From the NCBI GenBank assembly GCA_001695595.3, contig MBPM02000058.1, positions 248,001 through 312,000 of the forward strand: 64,000 nucleotides of DNA, in the 5' to 3' direction. Origin of the DNA: Plasmopara viticola (taxonomy: Eukaryota > Oomycota > Peronosporomycetes > Peronosporales > Peronosporaceae). The notes beneath the pieces were generated by a model that was not told the origin of the DNA, did no database searches, and saw only the letters and a list, made by a program, of their open reading frames with translations. Below are positions 11,641 to 23,453 of the stretch, piece after piece (the stretch's first letter is position 1; every line of letters begins with the position of its first letter). The translations under genes were made by a program, and so were the position numbers.

Positions 11641-12474
11641 TATGTTGTGACCAAAGTCAAGAGGTGCGGTACACCCTCGTTTATTTATACTTTGACAGTC
11701 ATTAGAAGGATAAGGCGACAGGACTATTGGTTTTCTCTACCACAAACACTGTAATTGCGATCGTTGAAAAACAAGCAAGTCGGACAACTGTCATGGCGCG
11801 GCAAGATTCGCGCAGCAAAGGACAGTATAGGTCGAGCGTTCTAGCCGCAAAAACGGTTTTAAACGAATTGTAAAAGTGTCACCCCGTATCAGGTCAAAAC
11901 TTTACATATTTTTGACGTATGACGCATACGATATGACGCCATGTTGTGTCCATGCGAGCGTTACTTTTTGTATTAACAGCAAGGAAACATAAGTATCTGG
12001 ATGCCAGTACCATGAGCGGCAACAGTTCTGGCTATCCATATCTATAGTGCAGCATCAGGCCAGTGACAAAGCCAGCGCAGACGTGTTCTCCACTTCGTGT
12101 GCTTAGATGGGGCTGCGGGTCCTTGGTCTCAATGATCGAATCGAAGGCGCCAATTGACGCTGCCGTCTTCTACGTATAAGGACAAGTAGTGTGGGTAGAG
12201 ACACTGATAACGGGTAGTCGATGGAAAATATGATGTCTAGCGCTGACGAATGGGAAAAGAAAAAATGAGACAGACGATTTATTGTGAAGGATGATATCGA
12301 TCAAGAGCTGTCAAAGATTACGAGTAACGCATGAAACGAGAAAGACCGATTCTTTTTTCAGGTTTCGGGACGCAACCTTTCCCGGCGTATTGATGTTTCT
12401 TTTATTAAAATATATATGGAGAAAGGGCAGGCACCTATAGTATTATTTTCTGTGGTAGAATGCCTGCCGTACAT
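11641..12474. other. Intergenic spacer with one GC-rich open segment
   Basis: Between the carrier and the mannosyltransferase gene. Most is AT-rich and unrecognised. On the minus strand, about 12,170 to 12,051, a GC-richer stretch is open after a TAG that could be a splice acceptor, reading AAFDS-like sequence then DPQPHLSTRSGEHVC and GLMLHYRYG before a stop. No start exon could be joined to it in frame, so it is not called as a gene. Confidence 0.4.
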
Positions 12475-14327
12475 TCACGGCGCGTCCTCGGACGTCACGT
12501 TTAAAAAATACAATTGCAGTGAAAGTGAATGGAGTGAGAAAGCTTCTGTTGAGATATGGGGAAAGCAACGTCCATAATTCGACACTTTTAAGACGTCTGA
12601 AAAAGAAATAATGTCCTTGACCTCTACGCTAGCAGGTAGCACCAAGAGAGCCAACGTTTCATTTTTTGCCGGGTCGAGATAGCTCCGCCACGCAAGATCC
12701 TCACTGGAAGTTCCTGCAATATCGATCACCTGAAAGTTAGGCGAGATGCGCATCCCGGTTAAAAGAAAACGAGGTGGCATGTACGTCTTGGCAAATATCA
12801 GCGGTACGTCACCAATCATTTCAGGAGAAAAATCATCGATAGCATTAAAGGTGCAATAGGATGTCAGCCAATTCGTCGAGGGGTTAGCGACGGTGTCAAC
12901 GTTTGCGATAGACGACAAAGACAGAAGCATCGGCACAACTCCACCTTGGTGCAAAACGCCAAAAAAAAGGGTTAGCGTGAGATTGAACGCCATCCAGAAT
13001 CCTTTTCCAAATCTATTGTTCGTCAGGAAGCAAAAAGGTCCATTTGTACCGCTTGCTGCTGTAAACAAATGCAGCGGAACGATAAGAGGCAGCAGAAATC
13101 TTGGCTCTTGGTGCGGGGCAAGCGACAAGCAAATTAGCGGAAAGAAGACACAGGCCCTGCCAAAGAACGAGCGGTTCGGAAATCGAAGAAATCGAGTCAA
13201 GAAAATGAGAAACACTGGTCCAAACAGCATAGGCATATTGACGATCAAGTGGCTGAGTCTGGAATGTACGCCATGCAGCTCCAGATTGGCGTATTGGGTG
13301 TTGTACACCAAATTATTTAGAGGCGCGATAACAACATTTTCCGCAAATTTCTCAAAAAGTGTCAAGTCCAATTTACTAGTAAACAATTCCGGAAAATAGT
13401 ACAGAGTATCCATGACAATAAATACTGTCGCCCAGCTCATAAACGCTAGAAACCCTTGTGCCACTACAGCAAACGTTGCTGTAAATCGAAGCAACAGCGA
13501 CGGCAACTTGGTCATGTCTTTTTTTCGTGATGCAGCAATGAACATAGCATCTTGCTGTCGTACAAGTTCCACTCCAAGGGGAAAGAAAAAGACTGGAAAT
13601 GTGAATCGTGTAAACACTCCAACTGCCAACAAAGTTCCAAGGAGCAGCGTTTGCACATGCAACATGCCGTTTACAATGTGTCGAGTCTAACAAAAACTTC
13701 AATTTTAGGCATTAAACAAGCTAAAAAATTAGAGAAACTTACCGGGTTGACAAGGTACAAAACACTGAAACAGAGAGCAAGCACCATTGTCTCTACCGTG
13801 TTGGAGAATGGTCGACACATAAACACAAGCGTTGGCCACGAGCTGGCAAAGACCAAAAGCGCTTTTTCCTGATTCTCTTGTTGGATTTTCAACCTGTGGT
13901 GGCGTTTGAATTTTCCTACTATGCGGTATACTATCACATCAATGACAAAAGACAAGACACATAGCAGCAGTCTGGGCGTCACGAGCAGTAGCCATCCTGT
14001 CACTTTAATGCCCAATAGCTCCAAAACCTTGTATGGAAGTCCCACGATTAGTGCGCTACAAAGTAGTAATTGATTAAATGTGTTAGAAGATCGTAACGAT
14101 TTTAAATCAAGATATCATACACTTTACGGAAAGAGTACGGAGCGGTTGACATGAGGCAGCTGGAATTCCCAGGGAACAAAAAGTTCGCGGCGAACAATCG
14201 AGTCGTGGGGCAAAACATGACGCGCCATAACTTCCTGGCTTTGGAAAAATTCGTCCGGATGCACCATGCCGAGGAAGAGCACGCTCGCTACGAGTCGAAG
14301 CATCGCCAACGCAGCATACAGCTTCAT
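12475..14327 (-). CDS. GPI mannosyltransferase 4 (PIG-Z/SMP3, GT22 family), three exons
   Basis: Adds the fourth mannose to the GPI anchor precursor in the ER membrane, using dolichol-phosphate mannose. Exons 14327-14128, 14055-13743 and 13686-12475; introns 72 nt (GTAAAG...TTGTAG) and 56 nt (GTAAGT...TTGTTAG). The joined product is 574 aa, in the family range, with frame kept at both junctions. The start is the ATG at 14327; the frame extends four codons further to a TTG, which I do not use. Seen: hydrophobic N-terminus then VHPDEFFQSQEVMA (catalytic HPDE loop at 23-26, typical of PIG-Z/SMP3), VNPTRHIVNG across the second junction, FTRFTFP, the luminal segment NNLVYNTQYANLELHGVHSR, LIVNMPMLFGP, and SLAPHQEPRFLLPL (HQEPRF at 363-368, conserved in GT22). 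Multiple membrane helices. PIG-B is excluded by the SQEVMA and NLELHGVHSR segments. Confidence 0.9.
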
Positions 14328-14543
14328 TCTACCGTGCAATATCTATAAATCTGCTGATAATTGGTTGAATATACAACACTAATAAAACATATGAAAGATC
14401 GAATCTTTTTGAAATATTGACAAACACGGGAATAGAGAAGCACAAACGCGCTATTATATGCTACATCAACAAAAAAGTGCGTTCGAGTTTTTTATACTTT
14501 TGCTCACATGCTATTCGATTTATCTTCACTATAAATATAGTTT

Positions 14544-15164
14544 TCACCAAGTATGTAGTCCAAAATCGAAGTCTACCCCGCCGACCACTTCACCAAAATC
14601 ACGCAAGCATATAAAAGAGCATGCATTTACTTTCCAGAGGAGCTGCTGACTGCACTTACGGACGATGCAATAAAGGTATTTAGGAATATAGTGGGGGAAG
14701 ACGCAGAGGGCAAGCGGCCTCGTAAGCATATTTAAAGAGCCAAATAGAACAAGAACACATGCAATGGTCGCGATTGGCCAGTTAAACAGCGATAGGAAGA
14801 CAAACGCCAAGCAACAAGCTAAGAGGTGAGTGGGGTGTGGCACCGAGGATGATGTATGCGTCTCGAAAAAGGTATGTAGTGATGGCACTGCTCTCAAGTA
14901 GTTACTGGCATCCTAAGATGTCATAAACAAAGCTTGATAAAAGGGACAGATAGCGCCACCACATGTGGGTAACAACTGGCTGCAAGCAGTTACATTGTTC
15001 CGCAGATGAACGGGTAGCAAAGAACCGCCAACTGTAAATAGGAAACCTCCACAGGCGGGTAGCGTATGTCCACAAGACAGATTGGGTGTCAAAGATCCAA
15101 ACTATTACCGAAAGCGGAAGGCACAGCAACTAAGAGCGTAAAACACGGCTTCGCTGGAAGCCAT
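14544..15164 (-). pseudogene. Hydrophobic, frame-broken segment; possible decayed or multi-intron membrane protein
   Basis: On the minus strand several open segments follow one another in different frames: an ATG at 15164 followed by ASSEAVFYALSCCAF, a segment reading DIRYPPVEVSYLQLAVLCYP, and 14897-14544 with LLACCLAFVFLSLFNWPIA and CVLVLFGSLNML, i.e. two likely membrane helices. Candidate splice sites exist (GTAATAG at 15107, TATTTACAG, GTAACT, CATCTTAG) but no combination I tried gives one open frame. It could be a decayed multi-span ER protein or a real gene with introns I failed to place. It lies upstream of the GPI mannosyltransferase on the same strand. Confidence 0.3.
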
Positions 15165-18100
15165 CAAATATATTGTACATAAATCCAATATTAATTTTTG
15201 GTGTGAAAATTAACCTGCAGGTTGAAGAAAACAGCCTCATTTCGAAAGCTTAGACAATTTGACTGACCATCCTGTCACGACCGGTGCACTCAAATCATAG
15301 GCGCTGCTAGTCGTGTCAAAGTGGTTGGACCTCTAGCTGCTTAAGATCTTGGCTAATTGTTACTAAAAGAAATTTAAGGTGGCGTTCTTATGAAAATCGC
15401 TGTCTAGGCTATAAAAAAATCAGACATTCATTTATATGACGATATATTCGCTCATAGCCAGACCAGTCTGCTTAAAAGGCCCATTATCCTTCTGAGCTAA
15501 GTTTTCGAGGTCACGAGGATCAACAAATATCACACCAACATTGGCGCGTACTACCGAGGGCTCTTAGGACGAAAATCTGGAAATTTGAGTGACCGTTATT
15601 GATTTTAATTGATGAATATATTTCCTACGTCTATGTTTTCGTTGCTTTACGAAACTAGAGCGAGAGCGCTGGGGGAGCTCGAAGCTTATTCCAAAAACGC
15701 TGCTCTCAACCGACCCTTTGTATATTTCCAGAATATCACGCACCTTGGCATGTTAGGTTCACGGATAAGTGCCCAGCTTTTGGCTCATAGTGCTCGGACA
15801 TCTTTGGCCATGTGACCCATAAGCTTCTCAAAAGATTGAGAAGTTCGATGTTTCTTATTTATTAAAAAACCTTACGGGTGACATGGCCAAATCCGTCCAC
15901 CTCTAGCACAAGGTTCTTTAGTCTGAAGAAGTTCTAAAAGACGAAGCATGGACATAAGAGACGTACTATAAAGAGCGTATATTCGGTCGCGTGGGATTCG
16001 CTGCTCTTAACGAAGACGCAAGATCGAGAAAAGTACGGCCTCTCTTGACGCTCCTTCGCTACCAAGTCTAGCAGCACTTTAAGATGGTGAGGTGTACAGC
16101 TATGAATCCTAAGAGGGCACCAAACGATCCGTGTGGGGTGATAATTCCTCTTTGTCGAGCTCGTGGGGGCCGCTAGATCGGCTTGGGCAAGAAACTTGAG
16201 ACGTTTGCGTCTGGCATCAAATGCAGCAAAGCTGCCGCTGTCTTTAGGCCGCACCTCGAGAAGTCTAAGAGTTAGCCTATACCCTCGTCCAGAAGTTACG
16301 CTTTTAGCGCCTGAGATGAAGACAAGGCTGGGAGATTTTGGAGGTGGGTTGACTCCGACTTACAAGTGGGCAAATCGTGCTTAAAGCTGACGGACAAAAA
16401 GTACTCCTGTAAGAAGACAAGAAATAAGAGCGGCTTGTAATCAATACTTAGAGGACGCAAGACCTCTAGCGGCATAGAATGCGGTACTACAACCACGCAC
16501 ATAGCTGCCTGTTGCGCTGGGAAAAGAGCTCACTCTTAAGCACTTCATTTTTAATTGCCACGCAAGGATGGTCGCGTGAACGCCCTCATGGCGCGCGAAA
16601 ATGATAAACATACTCTCTGTGCAATGGCCCTCATTGCTTAAGAAACATATATTCTGGAAGATGTGTTGAATCTGCTTTCTATTTTGCGAGTGGGCTTCCA
16701 AAGACGAAGCGTCGAAAAATGGCGGTGGGCGAGTCACAAAGCACCTCTTACGATGCGTTGGCGATGTGATCATAAAATCTACATGAGAAAGATCCGTAGG
16801 CCGCCGCCTTTTATCGAGCGCTAACATTTTTGTTGGCGCCCTCATCAGCAAGAAAAGCTTAGTTTTAGTATTGGTCCTCGAGAAGTATGGACTATTCTGT
16901 CATTTCAAGTGAGGCTTTAAGAGACCTATAGATTGACCGAAACAATCATGTCGTCTAAACTACGAATTTTTTGCAGCCTTTATATAAAACGAGCATTCTC
17001 ACTTGAGAGACCGCAAAGCACCTCGATTTTTTTATCACCCAAAGGAAATGTGTCTTTGGACCACCCATTAAGGCAGATAGCTGAGCGCGTGTCCCCACTA
17101 CGGAGGTAGAAGAAACATAGACTTTAAAAAGATGAGCGTTCTCTGGTGGGTAAACATCTTAAGATTGCCACCCACGCATCAGGCGCATTCTCTGTTGTAG
17201 GTACAATATGTATCAAGACATGTTTAAGTACAGAAGCAACTTAAAAAAAGCCGTAGATCGCTGGGCGCTATGTTGTTATCGTTGGATGATGTTCGAAAGG
17301 AAGGCGTTCATTGCACTTTTTTTATATAAGTGGAGGAGCTAAAGCGACAATCACGTCGAAGACAGTCTTTCAATCTGTACCAAAAAAGTAGTGTCAGCTC
17401 GTGGCCAGCTTTGAGCAAAAAGTCCCGCATATCAGCTTTGATATAGAGTGTAAACGCCTTCAAAAGCCGCGGCTTGTTAGTTCGGTAGTAGCAGCCACTT
17501 CAGGCCAAATCTGGCAAATTCACCCATGACATATGCCGGTAGTCTCATTTTCGAAAAGCAGAAGTATACAAAACGAATTGTTAGTTCGATGTAACAACAA
17601 AAAGGTCTTGATTTCCATAGAAGGCCAGATCCTCTGCAATCGTGTAAAGTGGCCGGTACAGTAAATACGTTTTTGCTCAAATTTGGAATGCTTAATAACA
17701 CGGAAACGCTCTTTTAGAATTAATTGGTCGTGATCTGCTGTAACGTACCGAAAAAGGATACCTGGCGAAGCGAGCACACCTTCTCATCACAACGAATGCA
17801 CTAACGCAGAAATCGAACATGAGTCAAGTCTATAAGACCGGACGGACAACTTTTCATCAACAGCCGAATGACCACGATGCTTTGTCGTGTACATACCGTT
17901 AATGCATTTCCAATAAAATATGTAGCCGCATGTACATTCATGGCTGACATGCCAATGCTAAAAACTAGGGTTTTTGCTTGTGTAGAAAACGAGTCGTGAT
18001 TTTAAGACGAACCTAATTCAGTAAAAATTTCGGCATCGAATTGTCGGCGATCGAAACGTTAATATGTACGTCGGTCTGTTCTTCCAAGTACAGATTACCA

Positions 18101-20713
18101 ACAAAATTTGAATGGCAGCTACGTAAAGTTTGACAATGCAATTGCTCCAGCGTTTAAGCTTCGTGCATGAGCATGCCATAAGCAAGTAAGAGGTATGCTT
18201 CTTTTTCTACGATTTGATGGTATGCCGCGAGATGCAGGGTGGTGAAAAAAAACCTTTGTTTATTGCTTTACATAAAAAGCATTTCCCAGTTGGATTAAGC
18301 ACAGAATGATGTGCCTCCTACTGGCAATACGCAACGCTGCTTAAAAGTGTTACCCTAGAAGTGAGAAAATTCATCTGGTTATATGACCAACGGAAATGGT
18401 GAGAAGACCAGGAGCGAGCTCAAAAGCAGCAGCTTTTAGCCGACAAAACACTTTTAAGAGTCGATTACATACGTAGTCGCTCGATCCACTCAGATTGCCG
18501 TCTACCACGACCAGGACCAACTTCTAAAAGCAGCACTTTACGAAGCGGTGATCGCGGAGTAAATATAAAATTGACTTGACTATCTAGACCCTAGACATGC
18601 CCACGATATTTTGGCCTTACCATGATTTGCATTCAAGATGCCTCCAAAGGTCATTGAAATTCTTTTGATAGAGCAAGTAATGATACCTATCTTTTCATTT
18701 TCGGTTTCGTCATCAATCATCTATTAAATTATCCTCATACAGTAGAGACTTGATCCAACGAGCATTTCGTATTTGCGAAATATCACCTCCGCGTACTTGA
18801 GCTCCAGATACACCTATTTTTATCGTGATAGAAAACTACGTCGAGGAGTTCAGGCTGAAGACGCTGATGCATATCAAGTGCAGCAACAATAGGCGATAGC
18901 GAAAGCATTGAGAATGATGGATTTCTACTGCAGACTTTAAAATTTTGACAACCCTGATTTGTGCAAAGCGCCGATACGTATATTAGTGTGTATGACACAA
19001 CTTGGAGCTTATTCTAAATATATGCGTACACACTATTTACGGTCGTGGTGTCCAAGATGCAAATAGTTGTCTAGGCCAAGTCATCTCAATTAATCCTTGA
19101 AAATGCAGCGTAGATCAAGCCAAGATAGATCAGGGTGCTTAAAACCTGTCGCTCATCTTATAGCACTGATTTTTTCTGCCGCGAAGAGATTCATGTCGAT
19201 GCTGGATTAAAGTGAACTGCATCGCATGACCCAAATTTATTCTTTTCAAAACGTGTTAAAGTTTATAACTCCTTTCAAAGCGGCTATGGTAGAAAAATAT
19301 ATTGTCAGACAATGCATAGGTGAATGGACGTAATAGTCAAATTAGTTGTGTGATTAAGCGATTAGACGTCGCGGTAGCATTTAATGGACAATATTAGACA
19401 AAAACCACTCCAATAGCACGTCACTGGTCTGCCTTTTGGCAGTATGAGGCCCGTATTCAGATGTGGTTGTAGCTATTTCAATAATCCAGTGCGCTATGCA
19501 ACATGCACCCGTGAATGTTAACCAACATCTCTTTCATTGTTATGGATGCTTGAGCTGGACCTCAGTTTAGCATAAGAGTAAGCTTTTTGCTACTTTTCGT
19601 GCACGGATAGTCGGCGGCCATTGCGGGTATATTGAATTCTGCACCGTGTTACGTTTTGTCTTTCCAGCAAAGAAATCACCAATGAGCTCTCACGCTTCCT
19701 TCGTGGTCTTGGCCATTTGCCTTATGGCACAATAGTTCGTGCATGGCACGAGGCCGAACTTGTACCTTGGCAGGAATAGCAATGGTAGAGAACATTTAAG
19801 TCCGGCAAAGTTTTGCTTGTAATAAGCTGAATAGTGCAACGTCACCCGAACAATGACACATTTCAGTGAAAGCCGTGTTACAAGTGCGAATTGTACAATG
19901 TCTAAAATTTAGTAGAAAGTTTGGCCTAATTCAAACGAGTAGCCAGATGTCTCTTTCACTATGGTAAGGAAATTCCAGTGGCATGCTATAAAAGCGACGA
20001 CGAAGGTCATCAGTTGCCTTAGCATCATCTAATCATCATTTCATAGCTAATTTGATTATAACCTTCTCCAGCTTTAACTCCTTTGACGCTACACGTCTGT
20101 AGCAGCTCTGAAGAAGACCAATTTATTTAAAAGACACCTAAGGCAAGGTTCTACAATTTTGAGCACTAATATAAAATATGCCAACATCGACTCGTGTGCG
20201 TTTGTACAAGAACGGGTCTGTCTATGCGGCTGTCTAAAAGCCCCGAATTGAGTTAATGAAAAAAGACGGCAGGCGAAGAAACTTTGGCTTGTCACCCAAA
20301 TCGCAGGCGCAGCCTTGGGCTATTGCAGGGTTGCTGAAAAGCCATAGAGCAGATACATACAAATTATTTTTAAAACTAGGTCCTTAAATTACAAATGATG
20401 AGCTGTCGTTTGCAGGATGATCGAATCTTGTCTGCAAGTCTTTTAGAGTGTTTTGCGGCTGTATATTTATGTAATAATTTAATCGCGATTCCAGAAAAAG
20501 TGCGTAATCCTTCAGTCAGATCAAATGCGTAGTGCTTAAAAGCCGTGTAGTAGGGACCATACACAGTGGAATAACTACCTGTGGCGATCAAATCACGTGT
20601 GATGGCACCGCGCAAGGGCTCACAGGATACTACTACACTTACAATATCGAGGATGTTGTAGCCCTAGAATGTGATACAATTTTTTTCTGTTATCATAAAA
20701 CCGTGCCTGGTTC
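15165..20713. other. Gene-poor spacer, no supported gene
   Basis: About 5.5 kb of AT-rich sequence. Minus-strand open pieces at 15,934-16,254, 16,296-16,502, 16,441-16,851 and 17,477-17,777 lie on the same strand with frequent frame changes, a pattern suggestive of a strongly decayed transposable element, but I recognise no domain in them. Nothing supportable elsewhere. Confidence 0.5.
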
Positions 20714-21378
20714 TCAATAGCGACCTCGACTCCCAAAGCCGCTTCGACCGCCTCCACGTCCGCTAAATCCTCCTCCACGGACCCCGCCACGTCCACCAAA
20801 TCCATTGCGTCCACCGCCACGACCATTAAATCCACCACGGCCTCCACCACGACCTCCACCGCGCCCACCACGGGCACCACCTCGGCCACCTCGTCCACTC
20901 GCTCCTGCAGGTTTCTTGCCAGGTTTTTCTGTAAAACGACTGAGCGGCAAGAGCTTTTCTGGGCTAATATAGACTTTGTCTCCGGCTTGAAAAGACGAAG
21001 CTGAAACACCCGATTCCGGCTTGACAGTAAACATGACCTCGTTAATAGAGCCGAAAATTTCGTCAACCTTGCCGATACGCGTCTTGTTCTCAAGAAAGGT
21101 ACCAGCATTAAAGTACGGCACTTTGTCGTTGCTGCTTTTATATACCATTTCGTTCTCGCATGCGTGCATGAAAGATCCCAGCTCTGTTGCATCACGATAA
21201 ACGAGGTAAGTACCAACTCTTGGTGTGCAATCGTATCTTCCTTACCGACGACAAAACTCGGCGGACCCTCAGATTCACCTCGAAAACCGCCACGACCACC
21301 ACCACGGCCACCGTTGCGGCCACCACCACGTCCCCCGCGTCCTCCACGAGCGCCCGCACGTCCGCCACGAAATGACAT
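20714..21378 (-). CDS. GAR1: H/ACA ribonucleoprotein complex subunit GAR1, two exons
   Basis: GAR1 is one of four core proteins of H/ACA snoRNPs, which pseudouridylate rRNA and snRNA in the nucleolus and Cajal bodies. Exons 21378-21246 and 21183-20714, intron 62 nt (GTAAGG...CAACAG, phase 1). The joined product is 200 aa. Order: N-terminal RGG/GAR domain (about 1-33), core domain with [19 protein letters not shown] across the junction, [50 protein letters not shown], then a long C-terminal GAR domain rich in RGG, RGGG and GFGGRGG to the final RGRY. Both GAR domains flanking the core are diagnostic for eukaryotic GAR1. The frame that reads through the intron destroys the core, which confirms the splice. 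Confidence 0.95.
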
Positions 21379-21820
21379 GACCCTGACTTGACGATTTTTT
21401 TGCTCTAGGAGCCAACCAATCAATTGTTATGAACGAGTCGACACTATAACTGGTACTGTACCGTATTTCGGAGTTTGGGCGCCATTAAGCAAAATAAGGA
21501 AGTAAATAATTTAAAAGTGTTGCCCTTGGAAGAAAAGTACGCGCATGTATAAGAGATTGCATTCCTAGAGAATCATCATCCAGTGTGATTTTACACTTTA
21601 CGGCAGTTCATTCGAATGTACAACAAAGTATCGTGTTCTTCTACGAAAATCATAGTATCTTTATCTTTGCTTCGACCACTGTCTTTACTAAAATATGGGT
21701 CGAGAATTTGACCAAAGGCTGCTCCACTCAAAGCGACGCTTTCAGAGGATCAAAACGATGGACTCATATTAGCGCATACTACTTGTGGGTGCAAAATATG
21801 CGGCTGCATTGCACCGGGGC

Positions 21821-22130
21821 TCAAATCCGCTCAAGACACTCGAATTGAACAATGCTGTTGCCTCGAATCACCTAATAATACACACGACATCCAACAGCAT
21901 TAGACACGAAAATCAAGTGAACACGAGCAAATGCAAAACTTTTACCGTACCACCATGCCAATGCGATTGGACTCAGTGGCCGAAACTTCTTCGACTGTCT
22001 CATCCAATGTAACGTTCATAAACTGATCAAATCCACGCAACACACCCGACACCTTGCGATTTCCGTTGAGCTTGAGGCACAGCCGTTTGTCCATGTATCG
22101 CTTGAGGTCAGGGCCCGCCGTTTTTACCAT
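21821..22130 (-). CDS. SNRPG: Small nuclear ribonucleoprotein G (SmG), two exons
   Basis: Sm-fold protein of the heptameric ring on spliceosomal snRNAs. Exons 22130-21951 and 21871-21821; intron 79 nt (GTACGG...TATTATTAG, phase 0). The joined product is 76 aa, identical in length to human SmG. Sm1 motif: DKRLCLKLNGNRKVSGVLRG then FDQFMNVTLDE; Sm2 motif across the junction: IGMVVIRGNSIV followed by QFECLERI and TGA. GPDLKRYMDKRL at the N-terminus and the order RGFDQFMN are specific to SmG rather than other Sm or LSm proteins (LSm7 is the nearest alternative). It is divergent from MBF1 with 172 bp between the two start codons. Confidence 0.94.
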
Positions 22131-22302
22131 GGTGCTTAAAGTTTGCTTGTGCAGCTTTCATACGAACCACACCATCTAAACATCACATTAGTGTGACTTA
22201 ACTGAAACGTTCTCGAATGTCAGAGTGTAGGTCGCACCCCACGTAGCGCTTCCACTTTTTCCATCTCGCAAAACGCGATTGATTTCATTGCAGAACAAGA
22301 AG
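22131..22302. promoter_or_regulatory. Bidirectional promoter between SmG and MBF1
   Basis: 172 bp separate the divergent ATGs. On the MBF1 side a TTCATTGCAGAAC, resembling an oomycete Inr, ends about 8 nt before the ATG. No clear TATA or CCAAT pair was seen. The arrangement itself is the main evidence. Confidence 0.45.
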
Positions 22303-22820
22303 ATGAGCAAGACGAGTGGATATGCGCAGGGACAAGATTGGGAGACAGCTGGATGGAGCAGCCGCGCTCCTCCTCGTGGCGCTGCCAAACAGGTGGCGCT
22401 CAACAGCGCGCGTCGAGCCGGCAACGTCGTGACGGAAGCTAAGCGTATGTCTGGCTTTACAAATGCGAACTTTAGGTCCGTAATGTTTACTGGTTGATTG
22501 CTACTATAGACAATGCTGGAACGAACAAAGGAGCGCACAGTGCTGCGAATGTCAATATGCGCAAATTGGAGGAAGACACGGACAACTTTAAACACGACGC
22601 TGTGGACCGCAGCTTGTCGCAAGCGCTGATGAAGGCGCGCATGGAGAAGAAGATGAATCAGAAACAGCTCGGTACTCTTATCAACGAAAAACCTCAGGTC
22701 ATTGCTGATTACGAGTCAGGCCGCGCAATCCCGAATGGCCAGATCATTTCGAAGCTGAATCGTGCACTGGGGGTGCAGCTTCCACGTGGCCCCAAGAAGA
22801 AAAAGGCTCCGACGAATTGA
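22303..22820 (+). CDS. MBF1: Multiprotein bridging factor 1 (MBF1), two exons
   Basis: Transcriptional co-activator linking TBP to bZIP-type activators, also ribosome associated. Exons 22303-22444 and 22510-22820; intron 65 nt (GTATGT...CTATAG, phase 1). The joined product is 150 aa. N-terminal MBF1 region: MSKTSGYAQGQDWETAGWS (WETAGW corresponds to the conserved W-[DE]-x-V-x-[IW] start) and Gly/Ala/Arg linker; middle LEEDTDNFKHDAVDRSLS; C-terminal Cro-type helix-turn-helix (about 82-140) with QALMKARMEKKMNQKQLG, INEKPQVIADYESGRAIPN and LNRALGVQLPRG; tail KKKKAPTN. The ATG at 22303 is used; the frame continues upstream only to a TTG. Confidence 0.94.
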
Positions 22821-23453
22821 TGACTTTTTACTATTGATAGAGCCTGATTGGCGAAGGTTCTTGCTAATTGAGGGTTAGTTTTGCGTAGTTCTGCTCGATA
22901 CATTTGCCAGGGCATCGTACTATATAGATTAATATTCAGACGAACATCGCAACTAAGGTCGTACGAGACGAAAAAGATATACTAAATTTTCCGTGACGGG
23001 ATTATACTAATTTTAACCTTCGTGTGAAGGGTGAAGCATTTAACGGCAAATTGACTAATGCCTTAGACAAAACAGCAGTAGTAATACACGCGTTATCGTG
23101 AAAGGTGCAAGTTTTGGTAATCCGACGAGAACTTTGCCTACAACATACAAATATATTGAACCGACTTGGCTGTGAAATTACAGACTTTTTCCTACTTTTA
23201 CTTACAAAATGTTACTTTCAATGGCACATTTCAAGAGCTTTATAAATAGCCATGCCATGTTGATGAGGTAAATATATACCAGCACATTCATGCGTGGTTC
23301 GCAGTTATGTGCTTGATGGGAAGGTGTTGCTATTGCACTCCAAGAGCAGCTAGCAATCCATCACAGTTCAGCCACGCAGCATCGCATTTGAAACGAGTTT
23401 TTCTCGTTGGTTCCAATTATCATTTAGCACCTTGCTCGCTGGTTTAGTACGAC
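22821..23453. other. Intergenic spacer
   Basis: 633 bp, AT-rich, no gene seen. Its right end holds the Inr-like motif listed for the next gene. Confidence 0.6.
23420..23429 (+). promoter_or_regulatory. Inr-like motif of the PH-domain gene
   Basis: TCATTTAGCA about 25-34 nt before the ATG at 23454 fits the oomycete Inr pattern (TCAYTYY-N-CA) with one mismatch. Known family of motifs; the start site itself is inferred. Confidence 0.35.

Noticed and set aside
21184..21245. Read-through of the GAR1 first exon into a long frame down to 20620
   Set aside because: It destroys the conserved core domain; splicing at GTAAGG...CAACAG restores [15 protein letters not shown].
22188..22622. 144-codon minus-strand frame over MBF1
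   Set aside because: Antisense to the spliced MBF1 coding sequence, without any recognisable feature.
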